From NCBI RefSeq assembly GCF_000247815.1, contig NC_021677.1, positions 59,030,911 through 59,094,910 on the forward strand: a DNA stretch of 64,000 nt, in the 5' to 3' direction. This stretch comes from Ficedula albicollis. Its lineage: Eukaryota; Chordata; Aves; Passeriformes; Muscicapidae. The translations under genes were made by a program, and so were the position numbers. Of the stretch, positions 1-13,145 are shown in pieces (the first letter of the stretch is position 1; each line of letters opens with the position of its first letter). The notes beneath the pieces are model-generated. The model did not search any database. It saw nothing but the letters and a program-made list of their open reading frames with translations, and was not told the origin of the DNA.

Positions 1-345
1 AATCAATTGCCGCCTATCCCTGAGACTAGACTTCCTGACTTCTGCCATTCCTAATCTACCAAGAGCAGATGGTTGTCTATGGGACTTGACAAGTTGTCTA
101 GAGACCTACGTCGTCCAGCGATCCCACGGACCACCACTGCTTACCTGGCAGAATTATGACAGCAAAAAAGTAACAATTATTGATGACTACAAGGAAACCA
201 TGCTGTAAAAGGGAGCTGCAAACCAAGGTTGGGTGGAGCGTGGAGTGGGCTGTGACCGCTCTGCCTCCCCAGCGCCGCTTGCTCTGTCTATATAAAATAC
301 AGCAATCTAAATTTTGCTGAATATCGAGACTTTGTTTCTCACTTA
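1..345 (+). mobile_element. Possible LTR fragment, cut by the window edge
   Basis: This segment differs from the DNA around it by being rich in CpG (several in 100-130 and 225-280) in an otherwise CpG-poor window. It carries a good TATA-like box at 288-299 (ctatataaaata), preceded by a GC-rich promoter-like stretch and followed by a T-rich segment. That order resembles the U3/R/U5 end of an avian endogenous retrovirus LTR read on the plus strand. The left end lies outside the window. I see no clear AATAAA signal or primer-binding site, so it could instead be an ordinary promoter-like sequence or another repeat. The LTR reading is an inference from composition and layout. Confidence 0.32.
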
Positions 346-3300
346 TAACAAATGTGTAACCATCCTTCCTGGGAGAAACTCCTCTAATGTCCAACTTAGC
401 TCCTCGGGTATACATCTTCAAGGTGTCCTCATCCTGTCCCTTTTCCCCTGGAAGCAGATCCCGATCCCCATCCTGTCAGGGAGTTGTAGAGAGGGAGAAG
501 TTCCCCAGCACTTTGATAACGTAACAGAATAACCCCAAAAGTTCCCTTAATTGTGAATATTAATGGCCTTTATGTACTAACTAATTCAAGACACAAATGC
601 TGGTTTAGCCTCAGGTAGAACTAAATCCATTCTGTGTTCTTCTTGGTTAAGTCAAATTGAGCATTCAGTGGGAAACTGGACTATAAATCCAAATACTTCA
701 GTACTACTTACCACTTCAAATTATATCCGTTAAACATTGAAAATATTTAACAGAGTCAGCACACATAATTTATATCTAATAACACTAAAATGCATAATTC
801 AGTGCATTAACACCAGGACACACATGTCTACCTTAATACCTGCTAGAACAATCACCCTGTAAATAGTTGCAAATAGTTATATCCATTTTAATCTGAATAT
901 CTATTTTAACACACAAGCATGTGCTTGGAATTTTAGACAAAGGATTGACTGTAAGCAGTTCTTATCAGAAGCATCATAATCTTTTTGTAGGTCTGTTAAT
1001 CTTTATTTTTCAGAGATAATAAAAAGGCAGTTGGATTGGGGAATCCAGTGTAAAACCTTGGAAACACAACCAGAGGAAAATGACCATTTGTCTTTATTGA
1101 ATTTCTTTTAAATGTAGCTCAGTGGCACAAGTGATTCCAGCCTCCTGGATAATAAATTTTAAAAGGTGTGGTTTTTTCACTATCCTTGATCTAATATTTT
1201 TTCACCTTCTCTTTCAAATGTATCTGTTGCAATCCTATTAAAATTATTTATACCTTGTTGGGATTCCAAGGTAAATAGCATCTCTTCACAATTCCTCAAA
1301 GGCTGGTAGCAGGTATTTCCTTTTTTGGTTGCCGTGTCCCAGTTTCCCAATTCAGTTACAACTTTGTAAGGATGACAATTCTCTTCTGGAATATTTAAAT
1401 CCTGAATTACAACCACGAAGTGAGGGAAGCAGACACTGGATTTATTCCCTTGCAAGCTCTGCTGCTTGTGTTACAAAATTCACAGAAAGCTTCTTCAAAA
1501 CTCTGAGGAATCATTTCTTGTATTTTCAGTCTTGCTCAAAAGAATAAATCAGAATTTCAGTTGGTGCAAACTCCAAGCTACTGGTGAAGGGAGCATAGTA
1601 ATATATTTCTCTTAAGAGTTCTAAAAATTTTCTTGTTCATATAAAATAAGATAAAACCTGCTAACAGAGCAAACTGTTCCAGGTAAATTCTGCTGACCTC
1701 CAGCTGTCCTTTTCTGATTATCACACAATATATAGCTGGAAACATGAACTATCTCACTGAATTTAACAGGACTCCTGATCCTCTTAAAATTATGATACAC
1801 ATAAACAGTTTCCAGAATTAGGACTTGGTTTTTGGCTTGCTCATTTTCAGTTTGTGAAAAATCTCTTAGTCCTAAATTCTTGAATAATAATATTAACATT
1901 TCCATATTTTTAATTATGACTTTGTTTGGAGTAATGCAAGTATAAATATTTTTCTTACTGACATTTCTTTGAAGATAAAACAAAAAAGTGTTTTCTGTTT
2001 GGAAATGCATCTTGTGTGTAACTATAAGGGTAGAGGAAAGAGATGCTTTCTTGCAGTTATTGGTTATTAAGAAAAAAATAACTTGTAGGAAATTTTAAAA
2101 AATATATTTACTGCTATAGAAAAAAAGAAAGTTTACTTTCAGATTATATTATGGAATTGTCTTTCTCCTGATGCCCAAAGTTAATTATTGTTTAATTGCA
2201 ATCTGTAGAATGGCATTCCCAAAGGGAGGATGTCAGAGTGAAATCTGACTCCTTGTTTTGCTCAATCTACTTGTCCTGCATCCTACAGGGGACCCATCCT
2301 GTGTCTGTGTGTGGGTTTCTGGAATCTGTGTGTGCTGGATGTGTGTTATCCATCACTACTTTCCTGTGGCTCCCTTGGAAGTAACGCCTTTTGACAACGT
2401 GGCCGTAGGCAGAAAAACACGTGGAGGAGCTCACTTCTTTCTGGGTGACTTTATCCCTTTAAAATAAACTTTAGGAAAAGGTACTCCATTTTTACATGTG
2501 GAAGATACCCATGTTTTCCCAAAGGGGAAGGCTTTTGTTGACATTCCTGAGCAACAATTAAGAGCTGCAGGGTAACATCCATGTAATAAGTTTCAACACC
2601 TGAAGTGTCAGCTCTTTCAGGTGCCTTCCTGCATGGCAGCTAAACATGTGCTTCAAGGAATTTCTGTATTCCTACCTAGCTGATTTTTACATTAAAACAT
2701 GAGAGTATTTCTTATCAATTTAATTGTGTGTAATGTGGTTTGGATTTTATAAGAGCTGTATTCTTCGGATGAAGTATAAAACACTGAGTTGGCAGTTTCC
2801 ATTTAATTTGTGTAGGATATACTTAAAATCAGGAGCTTTGAGTTGAATTCTTTTTGTTGTTAACACAATAAGGTTTTCCTTTTTTTTCTCTTTTTTGCAT
2901 ATCATACTGAAAACATCTTGATTATGGAAGCAATCTAGGTGAATATTTTATGTTTTGGGAAAGACTCACTTCTCTTGGAAGTCTCTTTCAATTGCTGTAT
3001 TTTGAGAATATGTCAGTGATCTGAGGAGAAAGGGACAGAGAGAGAATTACAAATCGCAAGTTTTTGCAGTACTAGAATCATAAGTGACAACCCAGGATTG
3101 ACTATGGGATATTCTGCATCTTTAGTTTGACAGGGTGCAACAGTCCTGTGGCCATGCAGCCTTCACAGTTGTCATTTATACCCCAGTCCATGGCCACACG
3201 GATGTTGTGGATATAAACAGACACAGATCATGTGGAGACTCTCCAGTGACACACAGGCTCTTACAGCTGGAGCTCTAGGGCACTTCATAGCTTCCAGTGG

Positions 3301-6150
3301 AGTAGGAAAGTTTAAATCACCAACAAGGTAGTGTATCCTGTGTCCTTGCCCACTTCACCCAATTAAAAATTGTCATATACACACTTGCTGCTTGTTAAAA
3401 CTTGGCTCAGCATCCAAGGATGTCCAGCAGCCAACTTCAAAGGCTTCAAAAATTATTCTTGACCAAGAAAATTCACAAGATCTCAGTGCAACATTCGGGC
3501 TTTGTGTGATATTGGGAATGAAGGAGGTATGTCTGGAGGGAGTTGGGTGCTCATTAAGTGTAGACTGCTGGATTGGTCATTAGGAAAGATCTCTCCAGAA
3601 AGAGGTCTGAGCTGCTGGTTTGTGATGCTGCAAAAAGTGCCTTGATCCACCCAGACCTGGGATGTCCCTGGTGGGGCTGGTACCTGCCTAAGGAGGAATA
3701 AAAAGCAGTGGTCTGGTGTCAGGAACTGCCTTGTTGAGGGGGGCTAGTGGCCCACCCCAAGAGGAAGGAGGCCAAGGACCTTCTTAGCTCACTGTGCCTC
3801 TCCTAAAAGATGTCCTAACCATGAAGCAATGGACAAGGCTGTGGAAGAGCCACTACTGGCTATTCTAGTGAAATCTGACTAGAGAAGGAGCCTGATCCCA
3901 TCCCTCAATCACATTTCCCTTGTGTGTCTGACTTAAAGTGTTAATTAGTCCTTACCTGTTGTTTCTAATTGTGTCTTCAAAACAGCAGCCCAGGGAGGGA
4001 AGGTCTCAGTGTGAAGACTCTCCTGTGAAATTCCCACAAATATTCCAATATTGAGGAGTTTAGCCATAATTCCTTGGTATACACCAGAATCATCTCTTGC
4101 CCCTACAGCATTATAGACTATTAGGTTCCACATGGAGAAGGATTCCCAGCCAACCATCCAAATCCTCCCCAGGAGCAAAGCTGGACCTTCACAGCTCTTT
4201 TGGGTGGCAATATTGAACTGTATCTTAGTACAGCAGCATTTTGGGTAAACATTGCTATTGTGAAGAGCTATGGGCACACCTCTGAACCTGTCCAGGTCTG
4301 TCCTAAGTAGTAAACAATATATAACAAGACAGAAATGGTCAAATCCTGTGCTGTGCTGATGCGCAGCACACTGCAATACTTTTAATTAATCTTTGTTAGT
4401 TTGATGTCCAGTTTTTCTGACATGGGTTTTGATCTAATCTTGCAGAATTCTAAAACTCTCCCTTATTTCTTTTTATGTGCAAGTACATTTAGAAGAGATT
4501 TTCATGATTTCTTTGTGTCCAGCTTCTCTAATAAGGTCGGACAGATTCTCACAGTTTCTGTTGCTAATATGATTCCTGGCAAATAGAGCAGAAGGTTCAG
4601 GAGAACAAAAGAAGTGATCTAATTTTAGTAATGGCGCAGACTGAGTCTGTCATTTTTCTCTCTCTTTTATCCTGCTACCCTTTCTGAATGTCAGAACCTC
4701 TCCCAGCACTGCCTCTTTTCAGTTTGAATTGAATTCTTGTTCCTCGTCAAGGACTGGGCATGATGAGTTTTTAGATACTCCTCGGAACAGACACTGAGTA
4801 TTTGAGAGGCTGATCAGGGAAATTCTCTCTTGTCACAGGTAATTTGCTAGGAACGAACCACTTCCAGTGAAGCTTTTTTGCAGATTAGAAACTCTCATAT
4901 CTGAAATTTCACTTAATGTGTATGTCATATTTCTGTTCTCCATTTTAGATCTTAAATTGAAGTGTGAATCTATTGCAGTGTAAAGACAATAAAGGAATTT
5001 AGTTTCTGAAAGACAAAGAAGGTGGCATTTAGTGCTCATTTTGTGAGGTGCTCAGACCTTGGTTCCAGTGAAGGTCTTTAGCTTGTGCATAATTCAAGTG
5101 TGAGACTTTCTATAGAAGCCTTAACATAAAACATATTCTTTCAAAGGCGATGGAAATACAAGCATGCTTTAAATTAAATATATGCTTACAAACTTTTCTA
5201 GATTTTGATCTCAGAGGATTGTTCTAGTGAACAGCAATTATACTTGTCTTAATCAGCCTTTATTCTTGTGCTCCTGTTTTGGATGTGAGAAGTAAACAGG
5301 CTGTGTATGCAATTTGGAGGATGGCAATTATAGACATCTGATGTGCAGAACTGGACAAGAAAGCAAAGAGTAAAGAATAACATGGTTTGAAGTGAAAATT
5401 GCTTCAAAGGAGGACATCCTTTGTTGGATGTTTATTGAGTGTGTGTTGGGAATAAATTATAGTTCAACATATAGAGACATAGTATATTACAAAATGAAAA
5501 ATAAAGCCAGCCTAAAGATTAATTTTATTCCTGAGCCGGTCTACTTAATTAACCATGGCAAACATAATTAAAATTGTGCAATCATTTTTCAAAATAAATA
5601 ATTCCATAGCATCTAGATCCAGTTTGTTTCATTTCTTGTCATCTATATAGAAGGGGACAGGCAAGCATTGCAATTGAATCTATGAAACCTACAACCATAT
5701 GATGATTGATGTAACAGACGACACTATTAAATTTAAAATTGGGCTGTGGAATACACTTGATGTGCTTGAAAATAGTATTTTCATCTGTCTTTGCAGATGG
5801 AATAATTAGGTAGACCTTCTTCTCTAACTTATATGATGGACTTAAAAACTAGACTTAACAATTTTGAGATGTGAGGAATGTTGCTTCTCAGTTTGTGTCT
5901 TTAGGAATTATGTTTACATTGCTTTTTCTGAAATTGTTAGGCCTGAAAAAAAAAAAAGAAAACGTAAATGTATTCCAGGAACTGGAGCTTAAAAGAGCCC
6001 TCTGCCAAACAGGCATAGCTGGCAATGAAATCTCCCTTATCATGATCAAGCAGTTCATAATTTAACCCAGAAATGGAAGGGAAGGATCATTCTTTTTCCA
6101 TTCCTGTTTTCCATCCGTGAAGAGGCTTGGATGATTCCACCAAGAGGCTC
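346..6150. other. Non-coding unique DNA, no gene seen
   Basis: AT-rich sequence with short homopolymer runs and no recognisable repeat family. A TG-rich patch lies at 2300-2350. The longest open frame, minus strand 3945-4376 (143 codons), has a weak immunoglobulin-like pattern and a good splice-donor match at its end; it is discussed as a finding and not called as an exon. The remainder shows nothing I can name. Confidence 0.6.
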
Positions 6151-6835
6151 AGCTGCCAGCCCATCCCTTCAGCAGTGTTCAGTCTTGCTTGTCCCTTACC
6201 TTTTCCTGCTCTGGTGCCTGCCCATTGCTCCCACTCCACCTACAGCCGTGGAATAGCACCATATTTCTGCTGAAATGAATGTTCATGACATGCTTCTCTT
6301 TCAGGGGCTGGGTGGCAAACTGAAAACGGACGGGGGATTTGGGGGCTGCTGCCAGTTTTCCCCAGAGTAGGAGAAGGCCAGGTCTGCCAGGCCTCTCTGT
6401 TGGCTGCTCTGGAACCATGTAGTTCTTTCCTATATCTGGCACAGGGCGATTTTCTGGCTGGGCTGAAGCATCTGTTCCCCTTTTGGTGCAGCAGATCCAG
6501 TGGCACAGGCTCAATCCCTGTTTCAGCCAGCCCCTCCTGCTGCTATCACATGCAGCTCTTATCAAGGTGCTACTGCTGTGGCTAACGAAGTCGATTTTCT
6601 CGAGGCACATCAGGAAATCTGGCACCCAGCCCTCGGCCAGAGCTCAGATTCTGCAGCAATAATGTTTACGTTGGCAGCCCATCGAACAGAAACTCGCGTC
6701 CTCTCCAGCTGACTGGTGTGATTCTAGCAATTAATTCAGCTTTTCCAGTCACAAAAGTTTGTTGATACAGCTTTTGGCTCTTCCTGTTTCCAAACACATC
6801 AGTAACTTGGGAAAAAAAAACTGGCTCGGCAGTCA
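6151..6835. other. Locally GC-richer non-coding stretch
   Basis: Roughly 6150-6660 is richer in G and C than its neighbours. It has overlapping open frames on both strands (for example 6179-6625 minus, 148 codons), as expected by chance where TA-containing stops are scarcer. The translations show no domain I recognise. The rest runs into the CR1 copy on the right. No function is assigned. Confidence 0.5.
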
Positions 6836-7520
6836 CAGAATCACAGAAGTGTTGAGGTTGGAAGGGACCTTTGGAGGTTGTCTAGTCAAGCCCTGCTCAG
6901 AGCAGAGTCAACTTACAGCAGGTTTCTCAGGGCTGTGTCCTCTCAGATTTTTAGTATCTCCAAGAATGGAGGCTCCAAAACAACTCTGGGCTACCTTTTC
7001 CAGCGTTTGATTTTATTCCCAGTATAAACTTCTCATATTTAAACGCATTTTCCTCTATTGCACTGTATATCCATTGCATTGCCTCTTGTCTTCTCACTGG
7101 GTACCACATGGAAGAGTTGGTCTCTGTCTTCTTATTCCTTCACATCATGGATTTATGTGTATTAATTCTCTGACCCTCTCCAGACTGAACAGTCCCAGCT
7201 CCTTCAGTCTCTCCTTATATAACAGATCCCCCAGTCCCTTCATCGTCATCATGGCCCTTGTTGGACTCACTCCAGTATGTCCACATCTCTTTTGTATTGG
7301 AGAGCCCAGGACTGGACCTAGCACTGCAGATGTGCTGAAGAGAGAAGCATCACTTCCCTTGATCTACTGGAGGTACTTTCCCAAATGCAGCCCTGCAGGC
7401 TGCTGGCCCTGTCTGCTGGCTCATGGTCAGCTGCTTGTCCACCAGGACCCCCAAAGCCTTTCTTGCAAAGATCTTTTCCAAGCTGTTGGCCTCATCCTGT
7501 GCTGGTACATTAATAAATAT
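6836..7520 (-). mobile_element. CR1 LINE, 3' end, minus strand
   Basis: The left edge (cacagaatcacagaa) is the reverse complement of the short 3' tail repeats of CR1. It is followed by the reverse complement of the conserved 3' untranslated end, which covers the bases meaning 'ccttccaacctc'. Further right, near 7180-7290 and 7420-7460, are the familiar antisense CR1 segments around 'tccagactgaac', 'cagtcccttcatc' and 'ccaccaggacccccaaagc'. The copy is diverged, with internal deletions, and ends at about 7520, where a second CR1 in the opposite direction starts. It encodes no intact reverse transcriptase. Open frames here, including most of 7074-7694 plus, are by-products of the repeat. Confidence 0.9.
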
Positions 7521-7990
7521 CTGGGTGAAGGACAAAGAGCTGCTGGAGAGGGTCCAGTGGAGGCCACAAAGATGATCAGGAGTCGAGCATCCCTCTTATG
7601 GGGAGAGATGAGGGATCTGGGCCTGTTTAGTCCAGAGGAGACTGAGAGGGGATCTCACCAATGCATACAATTATCTCAAAGGTGGATGCCATGAGGATGG
7701 TGCCAGATTCTTTTTGGTGATGCCCAGTGACAGGACGAGGAGCAGTGGCCATAAACTAAAACACAAAAAGGTTTATCTCAGTGTGAGGAAGAGCTTCTTT
7801 ACATTGAGGGTGGCAGAGCACTGGAACAGGCTGCCCAGGGAGATCATGGATTCTCCCTCTGGAGGCATTCCAAACCCACTTGGATGCATTCCTGTGTCAC
7901 CTGCTTCAGGTGGCCCTGCCTCAGCAGAGAGGTTGGACTTGATGATTTCCAGAGGCCCCTTCCAAACTAAACTGTTCTGTGGTTCTGTGA
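7521..7990 (+). mobile_element. CR1 LINE, 3' end, plus strand
   Basis: A sense-strand CR1 3' end. It contains the hallmark blocks 'gagaggggatctcaccaatg', 'gtgcccagtgacaggacgag', 'gcagagcactggaacaggct' and 'gatttccagaggccccttcc', and ends in the tail 'gttctgtggttctgtga' at 7990. It is 5' truncated, as most CR1 copies are, and carries substitutions and small indels, so it is an old dead copy. It abuts the inverted CR1 on its left. Because both pieces have their own 3' tail, they represent two insertions and not one internally inverted element. Confidence 0.93.
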
Positions 7991-10900
7991 CTTTGCAATT
8001 CTTTGAGTTGATTTTGATGATACTGCTTTTTGCCATTTGGAAGTATTTATAAATAAATGCTTGGGATAGTGCTGGAGGGATGGAGATTGAAGTATCTGAG
8101 GTTCCCACAAACCCACACAGCATGTTTTACTTCATGGCCCTCACACTTGTAAGACATCATCCTGAGCTCTGGAGGCTGTCAGAACTCTGAAAAGAGTACA
8201 AAACCTATCCATACAAGGATTACCTGTGTAAATCTATACCAAAACAAGAAACTGCAGTTATTTAATTCTCTGTATTATGAGTCCTAAAGTGTTGTATTTG
8301 TAGTATTTATGTTTAAATGATGGCAGTGCTGCCCCAAAATAAACATGTGTAAATGGAATCCTCCTAGTTATGAATGAACTACTTATTTTCTGTATATTTA
8401 TGTGACTGAAATTCATAGTTTTCTTTTTTCTGCATGGTTGGTCTTCCCAACAACAAGACCTCACTGTCTCTGCCCTCAGCATACTGATGGTGAGAATGTA
8501 GAGTGTCCATCTGGTTTCCTGAGTACAGAGGATACAGCAAAATGCTGGTTGTGAAATGTCACTGACTGGAATTGCCATCAGATTGCCAAATGTCCCGAGT
8601 ATGTCCAATTTGTTCTTTGCCTTTATCATGTTGCATGCTATTTTGGTAGAAGCCTAATAGAACTGTCTGAGAATTCCTGTTTTTTAGCTTTGCTTTTTCC
8701 ATTCACATGGGACAGTCATTGATTCACAACATGGATTTACACCCATCTGTGAAATTTGTTACTTTGTGCTTTACCTTGACTCCAGACTGTCCTGTCTATA
8801 TTGGATGGCTCAGACAAGGCACTAAAGACATTGAGAGCACAGTCCTGGTTTATGGAAAGTCAGTAAGGAAGATGTTTTTGTGCTGCCTGTATTTTCAAGC
8901 ATTTGGAGATCAGGAAAATCCAGGCTGTTTTTCATCCACGCTGAAAAATTTACGCACACTCAGAGTCCTCTACCTGCCTTTCTTTACCCAAGCTTACTGA
9001 GTAATTTTTAACATTAACATAGTTTACTTTTTAAATTTTACTTCTCTGGTTTGAGATGTTTTCATTTACTTTCAGGTTTTATACTGCAAATTTATCAATA
9101 GTACAAAAAGTTAGATTTGTCAAAAAGGCATGGGACCGGAATAAAAACATTATAAACGGGGTACAGCAGAGAAAGGAAGTGGAAACATTGCTAAAATTAA
9201 TTTATGATGTTTACAATTAATCTGCTCACTTCTAACTTGACTGTTGGAAAAGGTCAGAGTAGAGGGTCTTCATGGCATGGTATGAATCTCTTTGGGTTTG
9301 TGAAAATCAAGGCAGCACATTTTAACCCCTCAGCTCCATTCCTTGCATGGCAGGATGTAGCACAATGCCTTGCCTGGGGCTGCCTTGCTCTCTGCATTCC
9401 TTGCAAGTGCAGTTCCCCATGCCTTTCCTTCAAACTGCTTCCATTTGAGGGGTGGAAGAATGACCTTGAGTTCAAGATACTGGACTGAGATGTATCCGGG
9501 CTAAAATAGTAAAAAAAAGATGTGATTTCTTGCGACCTTCTGTAAATCTGCTAACTTCAGCTTTCCTCCTGCTAATCAGGCACTGCCCAACTAAGTTGGT
9601 TGGATAACAGGTAGTAGAAGAGAAAACATAATTATTTATAAAAAACCCCCAAATCCTACTTCATGGACAGAGCTCATCTCTTATAAGTAGGTCAGAGTAT
9701 TTCAGAAAGCACAGCCACGGTCACACAGTGTTTAATAGGCCCTGTTAAAGTTTGACACTTTCCCCCACCCCTTTTAAAACTTCCATTTCAGAGTCAGATG
9801 AGTCACTACAATATGTTTTGGTTTTGTTTTTTTTTTCCCATCTGCAGTTCACACATTGTCCCAGCATCTTGGCAGCAGCACTGGGAAGCTGTGCTGGCGA
9901 ATCCAGCTCCCCTGGTCTCCGAAGGAAGCACCCCTGAAAGGGTCCCTGGGATTAGGCAGGAAGCAGAGGTTTAATGAAGCAGACTCCATTATTCCAAGGG
10001 GTGAAGGGAGGTAAGGGAAGCTCCTGTTGCTTATGTGATTATTGCTAATTACTGTAATTGAACATCCTCATGACAGGAATATTTGCTGCCTGAGGTAAAG
10101 CTTGTTTGCTTCCATTCCTTTTTTCAGCTGTCTCGTGGTGCCCTCTCGAGGTAGGAGAGCAGCCCCTTTTATTCCCTTTTTTACAGCTGCAGCTGCAACA
10201 TGAACTGGAAACACAGATGTTGGTGAAGAAGCTGAGAAAATGCTGTTTGCAGTGAAAAAACAAATTAAAGGTGCTATAAATCCATGCAAAATCAGTGGTT
10301 TTTTTAATACCCATTTATAAAAGCACACTACTCTCTTTGTTTCCATCTTTTCCATGAGATCCAGCACTTGAAAGGACACAAAAAGCACAGAGGATGCTTC
10401 TTAGCAGTGCCCTGAGGCCACAAAGGTGCATTTCCCTGGAGCATGAACCAGCAGATCATACAAGGTTAAAGGCTATTTCCATGAAGGAAGGGAATGCATT
10501 TCCCAAAACGTGCTCTTGTGCCCTCGAGGCAAAGCACAAAATGCATCAGGAAATGCTGATGTGCTTGGATATTAAAGTGAATTAGGAAACTTGACACATG
10601 AGGAAGGCTGACCTTAGGGCTCAAGTCAGACAGAGGGAATTGTGCTTGTGAGTGAGGTGCTGATCTCTCCAGGCTGGAGGAAGCCAAATGCCATGGATGT
10701 CATCACCACCTCACTGTGAAGGACTGCAAACTGTGGTTTTCTCTTTAAATGTGACTATTAGATGCATAGTCTTGAAATATCTTCTTTCCAGGTGACAGAA
10801 GATTGTCCTTCCAAGAATGCTTCATCTTAAATTCATCAAGGAGCAAGCACTGGAAATACATTGGGTCTTAAAAAGGCAGCAAATTAATCAGATTTGATTT

Positions 10901-12780
10901 GGACTGGGGTAGAGTTGATGCTGGGTGTTTGGGGCAAAGACATCCAGTTGAGAGATGAACACACTATGGTGATGATTTATTAAAAATATTCCTTTTATAA
11001 ACAATTCTGCTTCTCATAGCTAAGTTTTGATGGGGATAAATGTAAACAGATGCTGAACAACATGCCGGATCTGAATGCATAAATCCTCTCCACAAAGCTG
11101 CAAATTGAAGACTCAAGACTGTGCTTGTGTTGAAAAGGGACTTTTGGGCCCAACGAGGGGGGTAAGATGTTAACCTTTGTTCACTGTTACAATAGGGAAC
11201 AGCTAAATGTGGTTTGGGGTTTCTGCCAATTTAACCCTGACTTATTTCCATTGCCACAAATTCCACTAAGAAACCTCTTAACATTATATTAAAGATAAAG
11301 AATGAAAAACAATTAATACTCTTCATTTTAAATACTGGAGTTAAATCGAAAGCTTTCATTTTTAAAACATCATTTGTTTCCTTTCCCTTTTGCTAGACTA
11401 GGAGCTTTGAAGAAAATCCACATTTTATGTGGCATTTACTTTCTTTTTGTGGGGAAAGAAAACCTTAGCTTAAATGGTCTAAAACTGGTGCTGTCTTTAA
11501 TATTAATGGAGTTTTATTTTCTCTAAGGTTAAAGTTCAGGTGTTCTGAATCCCCCCAAACACATACTAACCTGGCTTGTTTTATTATTTCCTTCTCTTTG
11601 GTCTGTTGGGCCCTGTCCATCTGTAGTTTCTCCCCCTGTTGTCATCAGCAGGAACCATGAGCAGCACATTCAGACCCAGGACAGGACACAATTGCTGTGG
11701 CAATTGAAATAGTGAAAAGAAAAAGTCATGGAAAAATAAGGCAACATTAAATAATTATTTTCCATTTTTATTTCTTCAGCAAAGAAGGGCAAAAGGGAGC
11801 TGGCTTCTGTCTGCAGTCCTGCCTTTCACTGTGCTGTCAGGGAATCAGAGGCCACTCAATACATGGTTTTGGAAACCCTATGAGTGAGTGAGAAGTGGTA
11901 GGAAGTGTTGGTCTAGGGGCATCTCTGCATGACATTATTGTATTATCTTGAGAACAGGGAAGAAATGGAGAAGAGAGGTGTCAGTTGTGCCTGGGTGCTC
12001 TGGTCAGGACAGGATGTCTGGAGCATCAGGGTCACACGGGTCCCATGGTGTTTGAAATCAGGCTGGCAGAATATGTTGGAGTGACAATCACATTCCCTCC
12101 AGCCCTCATGCTCTCTGCTCTCCTCTGTGCCACCCCCTCATCAAAGGGAAGGTGGCATCTTTGTTCTGGTAGAATTAACTAATCAAAATACGCTGTTGGT
12201 GATTTCAATTATGAATGTTCCCTCCCATTCTTGAAATGTTTTCACTTGTTTTCTTGGCAGGACCTCGAGGATCTCTCCTGAGAGCTCCTTTCACATAGAT
12301 ATGCACAGAATGAATAGTTTATCTCCACCTCCTGCTGACTTTCATGAATAATTTGATGTAAAAAGCTAAGTTGGACTTCTGCTGTGTTGGATAACTCAGG
12401 AGTACCAGCTTCTGATAATCTAGCCACAGACAGAAACAGATTTTTTGGTTTTAGAAAGTGGCCTCTCTGGTTTCCACTTATTTCAAATACCTAATCTTTC
12501 CTTCCTTCCCAACTATAACCAGGCTCCTTTGGGCTTCCCAAAAAATGAGAGAGGCTTTGGAGGCTTCCAGCTGACAGAAGATCCCTTGTGAATGAAATAT
12601 GTAGACAAAGAAGATTTAGTGGGACATATGACCATGATTTTTACAGTTTCTTGTTTGCCTCTCCAGGTATATGCCAGGAAATCCTCTGGTCAGTTCTGAA
12701 GCTGAGCAGCTCATTTTATGGCTGCTTTTTGCTGTCCATTCTCACTGAAGGCAAACAGAATTGCTTATCTGAGTAATGTC
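7991..12780. other. Non-coding unique DNA, no gene seen
   Basis: AT-rich DNA with no CR1, LTR or tandem repeat that I recognise. Open frames stay near 120 codons or fewer and show no domain. A few short T runs (for example around 9828) and isolated CpG sites occur near 9890-9930 and 10130-10150. Confidence 0.6.
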
Positions 12781-13145
12781 ACACGTGTGCCTTAAATGAT
12801 TGCAAAGGACTGAAAGGAGCTGGGAGTAGAAATAATAGCACTACTTCATCTCTCACAGAGCAGTGCCAACAAAATAATGAAGCCATGTGAATAAAGGACC
12901 AACATAATAATCAAGCTCTAACCATTTTTGGAAAATTAGCACTTCTTCCATAACAGTCACGGCTGCTGGGAAAATGGCACAGAAATATTAACTGTCAGGT
13001 TAAGCACACCTTAATCAACATGTGCCAAGGCCCACTGATGTGTCCTCAAACCTGTTACTTAAGGACTTGTTAAGGCCCATTAAATAAACAAAATTTTAAA
13101 GCCTAATAGCATAAACCACGTAAACAACATAAAAGAGCCATAATG
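12781..13145. other. Possible conserved non-coding element
   Basis: This stretch has no repeat or coding signature. It is dense in AT-rich transcription-factor-like words (several AATAATNN and TTAA-type cores, and an ACACGTGT E-box-like site at 12781-12788), with little simple-sequence decay. That look resembles vertebrate conserved enhancers, but conservation cannot be judged from one sequence. Confidence 0.2.

Noticed and set aside
6179..6625. 148-codon minus-strand frame in a GC-richer patch with a donor-like site at about 6196
   Set aside because: No recognisable domain, open frames on both strands, and donor-like heptamers are expected by chance.
7074..7694. Longest reading frame in the window, 206 codons
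   Set aside because: It lies entirely within two CR1 3' ends that are non-coding in the element, so it is an accidental frame.
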